Shown here in pieces: positions 35,945-45,549 of a DNA stretch of 64,000 bases. The position numbers were made by a program, and so were the translations under genes. The notes under the pieces are model-generated. The model was not told where the DNA came from and ran no database searches. It was given only the letters and a program-made list of their open reading frames with translations. This DNA is from Thalassospira xianhensis MCCC 1A02616 (GTDB lineage Bacteria > Pseudomonadota > Alphaproteobacteria > Rhodospirillales > Thalassospiraceae). How positions within the stretch are numbered: position 1 is the first letter of the stretch; the number at the start of each line of letters is the position of its first letter. Location of the stretch: NCBI RefSeq assembly GCF_003326475.1, contig NZ_JPWA01000016.1, forward strand, positions 1-64,000. Reading direction: 5' to 3'.

Positions 35945-36511
35945 ATGCAGAAACCATCCGGACCCCGTGAAAAAATCATTCCCGAAGGCGATGACCGCGA
36001 ACGGTTAAGCTGTCCCGATTGCGGTTACATCCGTTACGACAATCCCAAGATCATCGTCGGTGTGGTCGCAACCTGGGAAGACCGCTATTTGATGTGCCGT
36101 CGCGCGATCAATCCGCGCAAGGGCCTCTGGACGCTGCCCGCCGGTTTCATGGAAATCGGTGAAACATCTGCCGCCGGTGCTGCACGCGAAGCCTATGAAG
36201 AGGCCCGTGCCGATCTGTCGCTTGATCGTTTGCTTTGCCTATATGACCTGCCCCATATCAGCCAGTTGCAATTGCTCTATCGCGCCACCCTAAACAGTCC
36301 CGATATTTCGTGCGGCCCGGAAAGTCTTGATGTTGGTCTGTTTCGCTGGGCCGATATCCCGTGGGACGACATCGCCTTCCCCACCGTCCATTGGGCCTTG
36401 CACCATCATCGTGACGCCGTCGGGCAGAATGTCTTTCCACCATTTGGCAATCCACCCGGCGCATCGGCCCGAATGGGAAACGATGGAGGTGACGACACCG
36501 CAACTTCATGA
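35945..36511 (+). CDS. NUDIX hydrolase with N-terminal zinc-ribbon-like segment
   Basis: 188 residues from the ATG at 35945 (an ATG at 35930 is possible; neither has a clear ribosome site). An N-terminal [17 protein letters not shown] segment (Nudix_N_2 type) precedes the Nudix box at [24 protein letters not shown]: the Glu, RE and EE metal ligands are all present, while the box's last Gly is Arg. Likely cleaves ADP-ribose, NAD(H) or related dinucleotides (inference from the subfamily). Sits between the two RGT-tail small genes. Confidence 0.85.
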   Translation: MQKPSGPREKIIPEGDDRERLSCPDCGYIRYDNPKIIVGVVATWEDRYLMCRRAINPRKGLWTLPAGFMEIGETSAAGAAREAYEEARADLSLDRLLCLYDLPHISQLQLLYRATLNSPDISCGPESLDVGLFRWADIPWDDIAFPTVHWALHHHRDAVGQNVFPPFGNPPGASARMGNDGGDDTATS

Positions 36512-36551
36512 CAAAACCCGTTGGCCGTGCTAATGTTTTTGCGATTTCAGA

Positions 36552-36794
36552 ATGGATGAATTCATGGCAACCAACCGGATCGGCAGCAGTGCCACACAAA
36601 CGGGTCTTCACGATGCCCGCTCCATGCCACAGGGTGTGCCTACCGGTGCGCGCGGGCGTGTTGCCGCCAACACCGATCAGCCATCATCTGACAGCTTCAT
36701 CGCCGCCCAACTTGCCCGTCTGCGCAATCTGATCGCAGCCGATCAGATTGACCACAATGCGCGGCGCGGCACCTATCTGAACATTCTTCTCTGA
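36552..36794 (+). CDS. Second small hypothetical protein with RGTYLNIL tail
   Basis: 80 residues (76 if the ATG at 36564 is used). Polar, Thr/Ser/Gln-rich first half, then a helix (SFIAAQLARLRNLIAADQI) and the ending ARRGTYLNILL. Tail, size and an early IGS motif match the protein at 35641, so the two look like diverged members of one family. Function unknown. Confidence 0.62.
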   Translation: MDEFMATNRIGSSATQTGLHDARSMPQGVPTGARGRVAANTDQPSSDSFIAAQLARLRNLIAADQIDHNARRGTYLNILL

Positions 36795-36812
36795 TCCGGC
36801 TTATCCGGATCA
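36792..36812. terminator. Hairpin spanning both stop codons of convergent genes
   Basis: TGATCCGG (36792-36799), loop CTTAT, CCGGATCA (36805-36812). The left arm begins with the stop of the small protein and the right arm holds the stop of pncB, each read as TGA on its own strand. No long T run, so it may terminate weakly or protect 3' ends. Confidence 0.5.
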
Positions 36813-38099
36813 AGCCTGTTGTACAGGATTTCCAAAAACCCGGATGTAGCGTTCAACTTGCTCTGGATCGCCCGAAATCTTTTCCGGGTTGTCCGAAAGC
36901 TTGACCGCCGGTTGCCCGTTGGCACTTGTCACCTTGCACACCAGCGACATGGGTTCAAGCCCCTGTTCGCCTGCCGGATCACAGCCACGAAAATCATTGG
37001 TCAGGTTCGTGCCCCAGCCAAAGCTCATCCGGACCCGGCCATGGAAATGCAGATAGGTTTCGATGATCGCATCAATGTCGAGATTGTCGGAAAAGACCAG
37101 AAGCTTCTCGCGCGGGTCTTTACCATGTTCTTCCCACCATCGGATGATCTGTTCACCGCCTTCAATCGGGGGCGCACTGTCGGGGCGAAATCCGGTCCAG
37201 TCCGCCAGCCAGTCCGGCGCGTCTTTAAGGAACGCCGCCGTTCCATATGTATCGGGCAACGCGATCAGAAGATTGCCGCTGTAATGCTGGCGCCATTGCT
37301 CAAGCACGCGATAAGGCGACGCGGCAAGTTCGTCATCGTCCTTGGAAATGGCCGCTTCGACCATCGGCAATTCGTGGGCGTTGGTGCCAATCGCCTCGAT
37401 ATCGGCCGTCATCGCCAGCAACACATTCGATGTGCCGATAAACCGGCTGCCGATCCCCTCTTTCAGGGCCTCAACACACCAGCGCTGCCATAAAAAGCCA
37501 TGCCGTCGCCTAGTGCCGAAATCGGCAAGAACAAGGTCCGGCAAATCGCGCAGCCGTTCGACTTTTTCCCAAAGTTTGGCCTTAGCGCGGGCATATAGCA
37601 CATCAAGTTCAAACCGCCCGCGATTGCGCAACACCGCACGCGACCGTAATTCGGTAATGATCGCAAGGGCCGGTGTTTCCCACATCGAACTATGCGTCCA
37701 TGGCCCCGTAAAATGCAGTTCAAACTGTCCGTCAATCTTGCGCAGTTCATATTCCGGCAACTGGAAATCGCCAAGCCAGCTGATGAATTCCGGTTTGAAC
37801 ATATGGCTGCGCCCATAAAACGTCGCCCCCGCCAGCCAGATCAGTTCCTGTCGCGTAAAGCGCAGGCTTCGCGCATGGTCAAGCTGCGCGCGCAATTCGC
37901 CTTCGTCGATGATATCACCAAGCCTTATATGATGGCTGCGATTGATTAGCGAAAAGGTGACGTCCACGTCCGGATGTTCCTGCCAGATCGCCTGCAACAT
38001 CAGAAGCTTGTAAAAATCCGTGTCCAGAAGACTGCGGATGATCGGATCAAGCTTGAAATTGTGGTTATAGGCCCGTGTGGCGATGTCGGTAACGGTCAT
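36810..38099 (-). CDS. pncB: Nicotinate phosphoribosyltransferase
   Basis: 429 residues, normal length. It converts nicotinate and PRPP to nicotinate mononucleotide in NAD salvage. N-terminal signature [23 protein letters not shown], catalytic-histidine region of the [10 protein letters not shown] strand, and the phosphate-binding [13 protein letters not shown] / [12 protein letters not shown] segments are present. Single gene, convergent with the small RGT-tail gene; gltB lies upstream on the same strand behind a terminator. Confidence 0.95.
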   Translation of the reverse strand: MTVTDIATRAYNHNFKLDPIIRSLLDTDFYKLLMLQAIWQEHPDVDVTFSLINRSHHIRLGDIIDEGELRAQLDHARSLRFTRQELIWLAGATFYGRSHMFKPEFISWLGDFQLPEYELRKIDGQFELHFTGPWTHSSMWETPALAIITELRSRAVLRNRGRFELDVLYARAKAKLWEKVERLRDLPDLVLADFGTRRRHGFLWQRWCVEALKEGIGSRFIGTSNVLLAMTADIEAIGTNAHELPMVEAAISKDDDELAASPYRVLEQWRQHYSGNLLIALPDTYGTAAFLKDAPDWLADWTGFRPDSAPPIEGGEQIIRWWEEHGKDPREKLLVFSDNLDIDAIIETYLHFHGRVRMSFGWGTNLTNDFRGCDPAGEQGLEPMSLVCKVTSANGQPAVKLSDNPEKISGDPEQVERYIRVFGNPVQQA

Positions 38100-38191
38100 G
38101 AACCACCTGTCAGGTTGGCTGGAATGTTCGCATTGACATAAGTATCAATGCCCCCCGGCGAAAGCGCCACCCCGCAAACATCCCTACGGGC

Positions 38192-38221
38192 AAAAAAGAA
38201 GCCCCGTACAGAGTACGGGGC
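38192..38221 (-). terminator. Terminator of gltB
   Basis: On the minus strand GCCCCGTAC (38221-38213), loop of three, GTACGGGGC (38209-38201), then a TTCTTTTTT run. Strong Rho-independent terminator of the gltD-gltB transcript. Confidence 0.93.
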
Positions 38222-38278
38222 CAGTTTGTTTGTCCGGGTGTATGGACAAGGGAGCTTGCGCAAAAGCGTGAAAAGGGT

Positions 38279-41200
38279 TCACGCAGTTGCCTGGTTTTCG
38301 CTCTCAGAGCGAATGGGGTTTTCCAGCTTGTCGACGATTTCTTTCGGCACGATCTGCCAGAAATTGCCGCGTTCGCGATCCCAATTATCGAGGATGGTGC
38401 GTGCAAAACCGCTGTCGGTTTCTGCAACATGCTCTTCAATCAGCGAACGACAGACTTCGTCCCAATGCTGGGTTTCAATACGCTGGTACAGGATGGAGCC
38501 ATCATTGACGACATCACCAAAGGTGCCTGCAACGTCATAGATGAACGCCATGCCACCGGTCATGCCGGCACCAAAGTTCTCGCCAACCGCGCCAAGGATC
38601 ACGGCCGTACCACCGGTCATGTATTCACAACCGTTCGAACCACATCCTTCAACCACAACCGTCGCGCCAGAGTTACGAACGCAGAAACGTTCCCCGGCCT
38701 GACCGGCTGCAAACAGCTTACCGGCCGTCGCACCGTAAAGAATGGTGTTACCGATAATCGTGTTTTCGTTGGTCTTGAGCGGGCTTGACGGCCGCGGGCG
38801 CAAGACGATGGTACCGCCCGAAAGACCCTTGCCGACATAATCGTTGGCATCGCCCTGAACTTCGATTTTCAGACCCTGAACCGCAAACGCGCCCAGTGAC
38901 TGACCGGCAGAACCGCGCAAACGCACATGCAGGTGGCCCGGTTTCAGGCCGGTCATGCCATATTTCTGCGTGATCAGTGACGAGATACGCGTCCCGATCG
39001 CACGCTGCGTGTTCTGGATGTTGTATTGCAGCTGCATCTTTTCGCCGTCTTCAAGCAATGCACGTGCATCCTTGATCATCTGGGCGTCAAGCGTGTCGGG
39101 CACTTCGTTACGGCCAACCGTCGTGCAGTAACGTTTGTGATCACCGGCGTCAGCCTGTGCAAGCAGCGGGTTCAAGTCAAGGTCAACAAGATCCTTCGCG
39201 CCGCGATGAACCTGTTGCAACAGGTCCGAACGGCCGATGATTTCCTGCAGGTTGTCATAGCCAAGCTCAGCCAGGATATCCTTGACCTCTTCGGCCATAA
39301 ACGTGAACAGGTTGACCAGCTTGTCCGCCGTACCCACGAACTTGGCACGCAATGCCGGGTCCTGGGTACAAACGCCAACCGGGCAGGTGTTCGAATGGCA
39401 CTGGCGCACCATGATACAGCCGAGCGCGATCAGGGATGCAGTACCGATACCAAATTCCTCGGCACCAAGCATCGCACCGATCACTACGTCACGACCGGTT
39501 TTGAAACCGCCATCGACGCGCAGTTTGACCTTGCTGCGCAGGTTGTTCAGCGTCAGGACCTGGTTGACTTCCGAAAGGCCCATTTCCCACGGAATACCAG
39601 CATATTTGATCGATGTCTGCGGGCTGGCACCGGTACCGCCATCATATCCCGAAATCAGGATGACGTCGGCCTTTGCCTTTGCCACACCGGCCGCAATCGT
39701 GCCGACCCCGGAGCGCGACACCAGCTTGACGCAAACGCGGCAACGCGGGTTGATCTGTTTCAGGTCATAGATTAGCTGAGCCAGATCTTCGATCGAATAA
39801 ATGTCGTGGTGCGGCGGCGGCGAAATCAGGGTCACACCCGGCGTCGCGTGACGCAACTGTGCGATTTCAACCGTCACCTTGAAGCCCGGAAGCTGACCAC
39901 CTTCGCCCGGTTTTGCACCCTGGGCGACCTTGATCTGGATTTCTTCGCAGTTGTTCAGATATTCGGCGGTCACACCGAAACGACCAGATGCCACCTGCTT
40001 GATGGACGAACGCGCATTATCTCCGTTCGAACGTGGACGGAAACGTTCACGCGATTCACCACCCTCGCCCGAGTTCGATTTCGCACCAATACGGTTCATC
40101 GCAATCGCAAGCGCCTCGTGCGCCTCGGTCGAAAGCGCACCGTGGGACATGCCCGGTGTTACGAACCGTTTGCGAATTTCGGTAATGCTTTCAACCTGTT
40201 CCTGACGAACCGGTTTACGGTCGGAACGGAAATCAAGCAGATCACGAAGATGAAGCGGCTCACGCGAACGCAGCCCTTCCGAAAACTTGCGGAAGGTATT
40301 GTACGACCCCGTCGTGACGGACGACTGCAACGTGTGGATCAGCGGACCGGTCCAGACATGGCGTTCACCCGAACGGCGATATTTGTAAAGGCCACCGACC
40401 GGAAGGGTCACGACATTGCCGTTAAACGCTTCCTTGTGCTGGGCAATGCAACGGCGCTGGATACCCTGAAGACCGATACCCGAAATGCGCGATGGCATAC
40501 CCGGGAAGAATTCCGCCACCAGCGACCGCGACAGGCCGATACTTTCGAAGTTATAGCCACCGCGATAGGAACTGATGATCGAAATGCCCATCTTGGACAT
40601 GATCTTGAGCAGGCCGGCATCAATCGCCGCCTTGAAACGCTGCATGACTTCCGCAGTGCTGCCGACACTCGGGAACAGTCCGCGCGCATAACGGTCCAGA
40701 AGACCTTCCTGCGCCAGATAGGCGTTCACCGTCGTCGCACCCACACCGATCAGAACGGCAAAGTAATGCACATCCATGCATTCCGCCGAACGAACGTTAA
40801 GCGAGATATAGGTACGCAGCGACGTTTTCACGAGATAGCTGTGCACACCACCCGTTGCCAGAACCATCGGGATCGCGGCACGTTCGGTCGTGATGCCTTC
40901 ATCGGTCAGGATGATATGAAGCGCACCACCACGAACGGCTTCTTCGGCTTCGCGCTGGATGCGGGTGATCGCATCGCGAAGTGCTGACGCACCACCATTG
41001 ATGTCAAACGTGGTATCGATTTCGACCGCCGTATCGCCCATATAGCCGCGCATCGCGTCATATTCGGCGTTGGTCAGAACCGGGCTTTCAAGCTGAAGCA
41101 GGTCGCACTGGCTTTCATCCTCGTCAAGGATATTGCCAAGGTTGCCAAGGCGCGTTTTCAGGCTCATGACGCGGGCTTCGCGCAAAGAGTCGATTGGCGG

Positions 41201-42829
41201 GTTGGTCACCTGCGAGAAGTTCTGACGGAAGAAATGGTGCAAACCGCGATACCGGTCCGACAGGATCGCAAGCGGGGTGTCATCCCCCATCGAACCAATG
41301 GCTTCCTTACCGTCCTCACCCATCGGGTGCAGGATCAGTTCAAGGTCTTCATGGGTAAGGCCCATCGCCTTCTGCAAACGCAGAAGCGCTTCCTTGCCAA
41401 GGCGCGCAGGTTCGGTGTGCTCTGGCGAAATCAGGTCATCAAGCACCTTGGTGCGACCCACCCATTTCGACCAGTCACGACGGTTCGCGAGCTTATCCTT
41501 AAGCTCGCTGTCATGGTACAGCTTGCCTTCTTCAAGATTGATGGCAATCATCTGCCCCGGACCAAGCCGACCTTTTTCAAGGCAGCTTTCCTCGTCGATA
41601 TGGACCATACCCGCTTCGGAACCGGCGATCAGAAGGCCGTTACCCGTGACCGCATAGCGCAACGGACGAAGACCGTTACGGTCCGTACCACCCATCAGCC
41701 ATTTGCCACCATAAGCTGCCAGTGCCGCCGGGCCGTCCCACGGTTCCATCACCGCGTTGCAATAGGCATAAAGGTTTTTATAGCTATCCGGCGTCGATGC
41801 CTTTTTCGACCAGGCTTCGGGCACCATCATGGTTTTCACCATTGGCAGGTCACGACCGGCCCGCACCATCAGTTCAAACACGGCATCAAGGGCGGCCGAG
41901 TCCGATGAACCCGGCTGAATGACCGGTTTCAGGTCTTCGATGGTGTCGGAAAATGCCTCGTGCGCCATCCGGGCTTCGTGGCTTTTCATCCAGTTGACGT
42001 TACCGCGCAGCGTGTTGATCTCGCCGTTATGGGCCAGAACACGGAACGGCTGCGCCAACGGCCAGCTCGGGAAGGTGTTGGTCGAATAACGCTGGTGATA
42101 GACGCAGAAGTTCGAAACGAACCGCTCGTCGCGCAAATCCGGATAGAAGATGTCGACCTGCTCGGCAAGGAACATGCCCTTGTAGATGATCGAGCGGCAC
42201 GACATCGAACAGATATAGAAATCCTTGATCGCCTCGGACAGAACCGCTTTCTCGACGCGACGACGGATGGTGTAAAGATCAACCTCGAACTGGTCTTCAT
42301 CAACGTCACCCCGCGCACCGATCAGAACCTGTTCGATTTCAGGCCGCGTCTGGTTGGCTTTTTCACCGATAACCGAAACATCGACAGGAACCTGACGCCA
42401 GCCAAGAATACCATAACCCTGTTTCAGGATTTCGGTTTCAACGATGGCACGGCACCGTTCCTGTGCTGACATGTCGATACGCGGCAGGAATACCTGACCA
42501 ACCGCAATCAGGCTTTCCGGCGCTTCCTGATTGATAACCTTCAGATACGCCTTAAAGAAATCCTGCGGGATTTGCAGGTGAATGCCTGCGCCATCGCCGG
42601 TTTTGCCGTCGGCATCAACGGCACCACGGTGCCAGATCGCCTTAAGCGCTTCGATACCGGCTTCAACCACCTCGCGACGCGGCTTGCCATCAATCGCACC
42701 GACAAGACCCACGCCACAGTTGGCGTGTTCTTCGGCCGGATCATACATACCGTTCACCGACAGATGTTCGGCATTCTTTTCAAAACGGGCGATCTCTTGC
42801 GCGCCACGGTCATGAATAATCTTGTTCAT
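38279..42829 (-). CDS. gltB: Glutamate synthase (NADPH) large subunit
   Basis: 1516 residues from the ATG at 42829 with AGGAGAGAG upstream. Class II glutamine amidotransferase domain begins at Cys38 (ANCGVGLVG), the nucleophile exposed after removal of a 37-residue propeptide. Then a central domain, the FMN/synthase domain with 3Fe-4S cysteines (CIMVRQCHSNTCPVGVC) and the C-terminal GXGXG beta-helix (GGTIVLRP, GATAGKLFAAGQAGERF). It makes glutamate from glutamine and 2-oxoglutarate with GltD. Confidence 0.97.
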   Translation of the reverse strand: MNKIIHDRGAQEIARFEKNAEHLSVNGMYDPAEEHANCGVGLVGAIDGKPRREVVEAGIEALKAIWHRGAVDADGKTGDGAGIHLQIPQDFFKAYLKVINQEAPESLIAVGQVFLPRIDMSAQERCRAIVETEILKQGYGILGWRQVPVDVSVIGEKANQTRPEIEQVLIGARGDVDEDQFEVDLYTIRRRVEKAVLSEAIKDFYICSMSCRSIIYKGMFLAEQVDIFYPDLRDERFVSNFCVYHQRYSTNTFPSWPLAQPFRVLAHNGEINTLRGNVNWMKSHEARMAHEAFSDTIEDLKPVIQPGSSDSAALDAVFELMVRAGRDLPMVKTMMVPEAWSKKASTPDSYKNLYAYCNAVMEPWDGPAALAAYGGKWLMGGTDRNGLRPLRYAVTGNGLLIAGSEAGMVHIDEESCLEKGRLGPGQMIAINLEEGKLYHDSELKDKLANRRDWSKWVGRTKVLDDLISPEHTEPARLGKEALLRLQKAMGLTHEDLELILHPMGEDGKEAIGSMGDDTPLAILSDRYRGLHHFFRQNFSQVTNPPIDSLREARVMSLKTRLGNLGNILDEDESQCDLLQLESPVLTNAEYDAMRGYMGDTAVEIDTTFDINGGASALRDAITRIQREAEEAVRGGALHIILTDEGITTERAAIPMVLATGGVHSYLVKTSLRTYISLNVRSAECMDVHYFAVLIGVGATTVNAYLAQEGLLDRYARGLFPSVGSTAEVMQRFKAAIDAGLLKIMSKMGISIISSYRGGYNFESIGLSRSLVAEFFPGMPSRISGIGLQGIQRRCIAQHKEAFNGNVVTLPVGGLYKYRRSGERHVWTGPLIHTLQSSVTTGSYNTFRKFSEGLRSREPLHLRDLLDFRSDRKPVRQEQVESITEIRKRFVTPGMSHGALSTEAHEALAIAMNRIGAKSNSGEGGESRERFRPRSNGDNARSSIKQVASGRFGVTAEYLNNCEEIQIKVAQGAKPGEGGQLPGFKVTVEIAQLRHATPGVTLISPPPHHDIYSIEDLAQLIYDLKQINPRCRVCVKLVSRSGVGTIAAGVAKAKADVILISGYDGGTGASPQTSIKYAGIPWEMGLSEVNQVLTLNNLRSKVKLRVDGGFKTGRDVVIGAMLGAEEFGIGTASLIALGCIMVRQCHSNTCPVGVCTQDPALRAKFVGTADKLVNLFTFMAEEVKDILAELGYDNLQEIIGRSDLLQQVHRGAKDLVDLDLNPLLAQADAGDHKRYCTTVGRNEVPDTLDAQMIKDARALLEDGEKMQLQYNIQNTQRAIGTRISSLITQKYGMTGLKPGHLHVRLRGSAGQSLGAFAVQGLKIEVQGDANDYVGKGLSGGTIVLRPRPSSPLKTNENTIIGNTILYGATAGKLFAAGQAGERFCVRNSGATVVVEGCGSNGCEYMTGGTAVILGAVGENFGAGMTGGMAFIYDVAGTFGDVVNDGSILYQRIETQHWDEVCRSLIEEHVAETDSGFARTILDNWDRERGNFWQIVPKEIVDKLENPIRSESENQATA

Positions 42830-42857
42830 AACTCTCTCTCCTAATGCGGCAGCGGGC

Positions 42858-44288
42858 TTAAGCAGCAGCTTCTTTGCGCGCCAGCAGATATTCATCGATC
42901 CGGTCAGCCGCATCGCGACCGTCACGGATGGCCCAAACCACCAGCGACGCACCGCGCGCAATATCACCGGCGGCAAAAACGCCATCCAGATTGGTCATCA
43001 TCGAACGGAAATCGATTTTAACCGTGCCCCAGCGCGACACACCCAGTTCCGGTGCCTCGAACAGGGTCGGCAGGTCTTCCGGCTCGAAACCAAGTGCCAG
43101 AATGACCATGTCGGCATCCATGGTGTAGTTCGACCCTTCGATCAGTTCCGGGCTCTGGCGGCCACCGGCATCCGGGGCGCCAAGGCGCATCTTGACCGCA
43201 CGCACACCGGTCACCTTGTCGTCGCCAACAAAGGCTTCCGGGTTGGTCAGCCAGACAAATTCAACGCCTTCTTCCTCGGCATTGGCCACTTCGCGCTGGG
43301 ACCCCGGCATATTCGCACGGTCACGGCGATAAAGACATTTGACCGACTTCGCACCCTGACGGATCGCGGTACGGACACAGTCCATGGCCGTATCGCCACC
43401 GCCAATAACCACAACGTTTTTGTCTTTGGCATTCAGCGTGCCATCGTCATAGGCGGCAACCGTGTCGCCAAGGCCGATGCGGTTCGACGTCGTCAGATAT
43501 TCCAGTGCCGGATAGATATTGCCAAGACCAACACCGGGCAGCTTCAGATCGCGGGACTTGTAAACACCCGTGGCGATCAGAACGCTGTCATGTTTGCGGC
43601 GCAGTTCATCAAGCGTCGCGTCGCGGCCAACCTCGAATTCGGTGTGCATTACGACACCGCCTTCTTCAAGCAGCTTTACGCGGCGTTCAACGATATGTTT
43701 TTCAAGCTTGAAACCCGGAATCCCGTAAACCAGCAATCCGCCCATACGGTCATAGCGGTCATAGATATGGACTTCATATCCTTTGAGGCGCAGTTGTTCG
43801 GCCGCTGCCATGCCTGCCGGACCACCACCGATGATCCCGACCGACATACCGTTTTCCTGCGTCGGCTTGGGGGCCTTGACCCAGCCATTCGCAAACGCAG
43901 TATCGGTAATGTATTTCTCGACAGAGCCAATCGTGACAGCACCATGCGTTGACTGTTCGATCACGCAATTGCCCTCACACAGACGATCCTGCGGGCAGAT
44001 GCGACCGGTCACTTCCGGCATGTTGTTGGTTGCTGCCGAAATGGCATAGGCTTCTTCCATACGACCTTCGGTCGTCAGGCGCAGCCAGTCCGGGATGTTA
44101 TTATACAAAGGACAATGGGCCTGACAGAACGGCACACCACATTGCGAGCAGCGCGCGGACTGATCGGCCGCAGCTTCTGTCTCGAAACCTTCGTAAATTT
44201 CATTGAAGTCCGTGCGACGCTCGGATGCTTCTCTCTTGTGCGGATATTTTTGTTCAAGATGAACAAACTTCAGCATCTTTTCTGTCAT
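42858..44288 (-). CDS. gltD: Glutamate synthase (NADPH) small subunit
   Basis: 476 residues. N-terminal 4Fe-4S cysteines (CSQCGVPFCQAHCPLYNNIPDW), FAD motif (GGGPAGMAAAEQL near 153) and NADPH motif (GGGDTAMDC near 293), ending with the FAD closure GVFAAGDIARGASLVVWAI. It passes NADPH electrons to GltB. It lies 28 bases upstream of gltB; together they complete ammonium assimilation with glutamine synthetase. Confidence 0.97.
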   Translation of the reverse strand: MTEKMLKFVHLEQKYPHKREASERRTDFNEIYEGFETEAAADQSARCSQCGVPFCQAHCPLYNNIPDWLRLTTEGRMEEAYAISAATNNMPEVTGRICPQDRLCEGNCVIEQSTHGAVTIGSVEKYITDTAFANGWVKAPKPTQENGMSVGIIGGGPAGMAAAEQLRLKGYEVHIYDRYDRMGGLLVYGIPGFKLEKHIVERRVKLLEEGGVVMHTEFEVGRDATLDELRRKHDSVLIATGVYKSRDLKLPGVGLGNIYPALEYLTTSNRIGLGDTVAAYDDGTLNAKDKNVVVIGGGDTAMDCVRTAIRQGAKSVKCLYRRDRANMPGSQREVANAEEEGVEFVWLTNPEAFVGDDKVTGVRAVKMRLGAPDAGGRQSPELIEGSNYTMDADMVILALGFEPEDLPTLFEAPELGVSRWGTVKIDFRSMMTNLDGVFAAGDIARGASLVVWAIRDGRDAADRIDEYLLARKEAAA

Positions 44289-44457
44289 AGCAGCCCTCTA
44301 AAAGGGTTTTATGTTGCGGGTTGGCTTTTGTATACGCGCCGGTTTTGCAAGAATCCAGCACAAAATGCATGATAGGTCAATATTGCTGACCATTATATCC
44401 CCAAATAAAATCAGGGCATCAGGAATTTCTGGTTTTAAAGCGCTGAAAGAAAGTTTC

Positions 44458-44480
44458 AATAGTACCATTTTGGTACTATT
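44458..44480. promoter_or_regulatory. Perfect palindrome between gltD and uppP
   Basis: AATAGTACCA-TTT-TGGTACTATT, 10-bp arms with a 3-base spacer, in the divergent gap (170 bases from gltD, about 74 from the uppP start). No T run, so not a terminator. It looks like a dimeric repressor's operator; the regulator is unknown. Confidence 0.6.
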
Positions 44481-44553
44481 AATGCGTTTCGCCTGTTCGC
44501 GCTAAGCTGCTATAAGCGGGGAGTTTTTGCCGATAACAGCGATCGAGGCCGGG

Positions 44554-45384
44554 GTGACGTTACAACATATAATTCTTCTGGCAGTCATCCAGGGGATCAC
44601 GGAATTCCTCCCCATCAGTTCATCAGGTCACCTGATCCTGACCCCCGCCCTGACAGGTGCTGCAGATCAGGGTTTGTTGGTAGATGTTGCCGTTCATGTC
44701 GGCACACTGGCCGCTGTTCTGATCTATTTCTGGCGCGATGTTTTCGCGATGATCGGCGGATTCTTCTTCCTTCTGTCCGGCCGGATCAATCCCGGTGCCC
44801 GACTCGCGCTGCATATCATCCTTGCCACCATCCCGGTGGTGGGGGTCGGCTTCTATCTGAAAGTCTCCGGGATCGAGGAACAATTGCGCTCGGTCGAAAT
44901 CGTTGCCTGGACCACGCTTGTCTTTGGCATTGTCCTTTGGATTGCCGACAAGATCGGCATGACGATCAACCGGCTTGAACATATGCGCTGGGGCGGGGCC
45001 TTGTTCATCGGCCTCGCACAGGTCATTGCCCTTATTCCCGGTACCAGCCGTTCGGGCATCACCATGACGGCGGCACGCCTGATGGGCTATGAACGTGCTG
45101 ATGCTGCACAGTTTTCGATGCTGCTGTCGATCCCGGTCATTCTGGGTGCTGGCCTTCTGGCCGGTATCGATCTGCAACAATCGGGTGACATGGCCCTGAC
45201 CATGGATGTCCTGCTTGCTGCCGGCCTCTCCTTCATCACCGCCCTGATCGCCATCGCCATGCTCATGAGCTGGCTTAAACGGTCAACCTTCACGCCGTTT
45301 GCGATTTACCGCATTCTTCTGGGCGGCGGCTTGCTGGTGTGGATTTACGGTTACGGCATGGCACCTTTCGAAACGCTGTTCTAA
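44554..45384 (+). CDS. uppP: Undecaprenyl-diphosphatase UppP (BacA)
   Basis: 276 residues from a GTG at 44554 (GAGG 5 bases upstream; the N-terminus VTLQHIILLAVIQG aligns with known UppP). A TTG at 44527 would add nine residues. Signature motifs EFLPISSSGHL (near 18) and PGTSRSG (near 165) form the active site that removes a phosphate from undecaprenyl diphosphate in the membrane, recycling the cell-wall lipid carrier. Seven or eight membrane segments. A good terminator follows. Confidence 0.94.
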   Translation: MTLQHIILLAVIQGITEFLPISSSGHLILTPALTGAADQGLLVDVAVHVGTLAAVLIYFWRDVFAMIGGFFFLLSGRINPGARLALHIILATIPVVGVGFYLKVSGIEEQLRSVEIVAWTTLVFGIVLWIADKIGMTINRLEHMRWGGALFIGLAQVIALIPGTSRSGITMTAARLMGYERADAAQFSMLLSIPVILGAGLLAGIDLQQSGDMALTMDVLLAAGLSFITALIAIAMLMSWLKRSTFTPFAIYRILLGGGLLVWIYGYGMAPFETLF

Positions 45385-45429
45385 GCCGCACATAAAGCCC
45401 TTCCTACCCTCCTATCGGGCAGATTGAAC

Positions 45430-45473
45430 AAGGCGCGAACCCGGGTATATTCCGCTGGCTTCGCGCCTTTTTT
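45430..45473 (+). terminator. Terminator after uppP
   Basis: AAGGCGCGAA (45430-45439) pairs with TTCGCGCCTT (45460-45469), 20-base loop, then four more T. Separates uppP from the arsR-type gene. Confidence 0.85.
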
Positions 45474-45518
45474 GTGTCTGGTGCCCCAAACTTGCCTTTC
45501 CAAATAATTTACCTTGCC

Positions 45519-45548
45519 CAGACACATAAGTCCGTGCTTATGTGTCTG
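45519..45548. promoter_or_regulatory. Perfect inverted-repeat operator at the ArsR-type gene start
   Basis: CAGACACATAAG and CTTATGTGTCTG, 12-bp perfect arms with a 6-base spacer, ending one base before the ATG at 45550. Size and place fit autoregulation by the ArsR-family repressor encoded right there. It leaves no room for a normal ribosome site. Confidence 0.8.
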
Positions 45549-45549
45549 C

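Noticed and set aside
39806-40987. Long antisense frame inside gltB
   Set aside because: gltB reads through without interruption and its domain order is complete; the antisense product is Arg/Thr-rich noise.
45514-45549. TTG start for the ArsR-type gene at 45514
   Set aside because: It would translate the operator palindrome and add 12 unlikely residues (PRHISPCLCVC).
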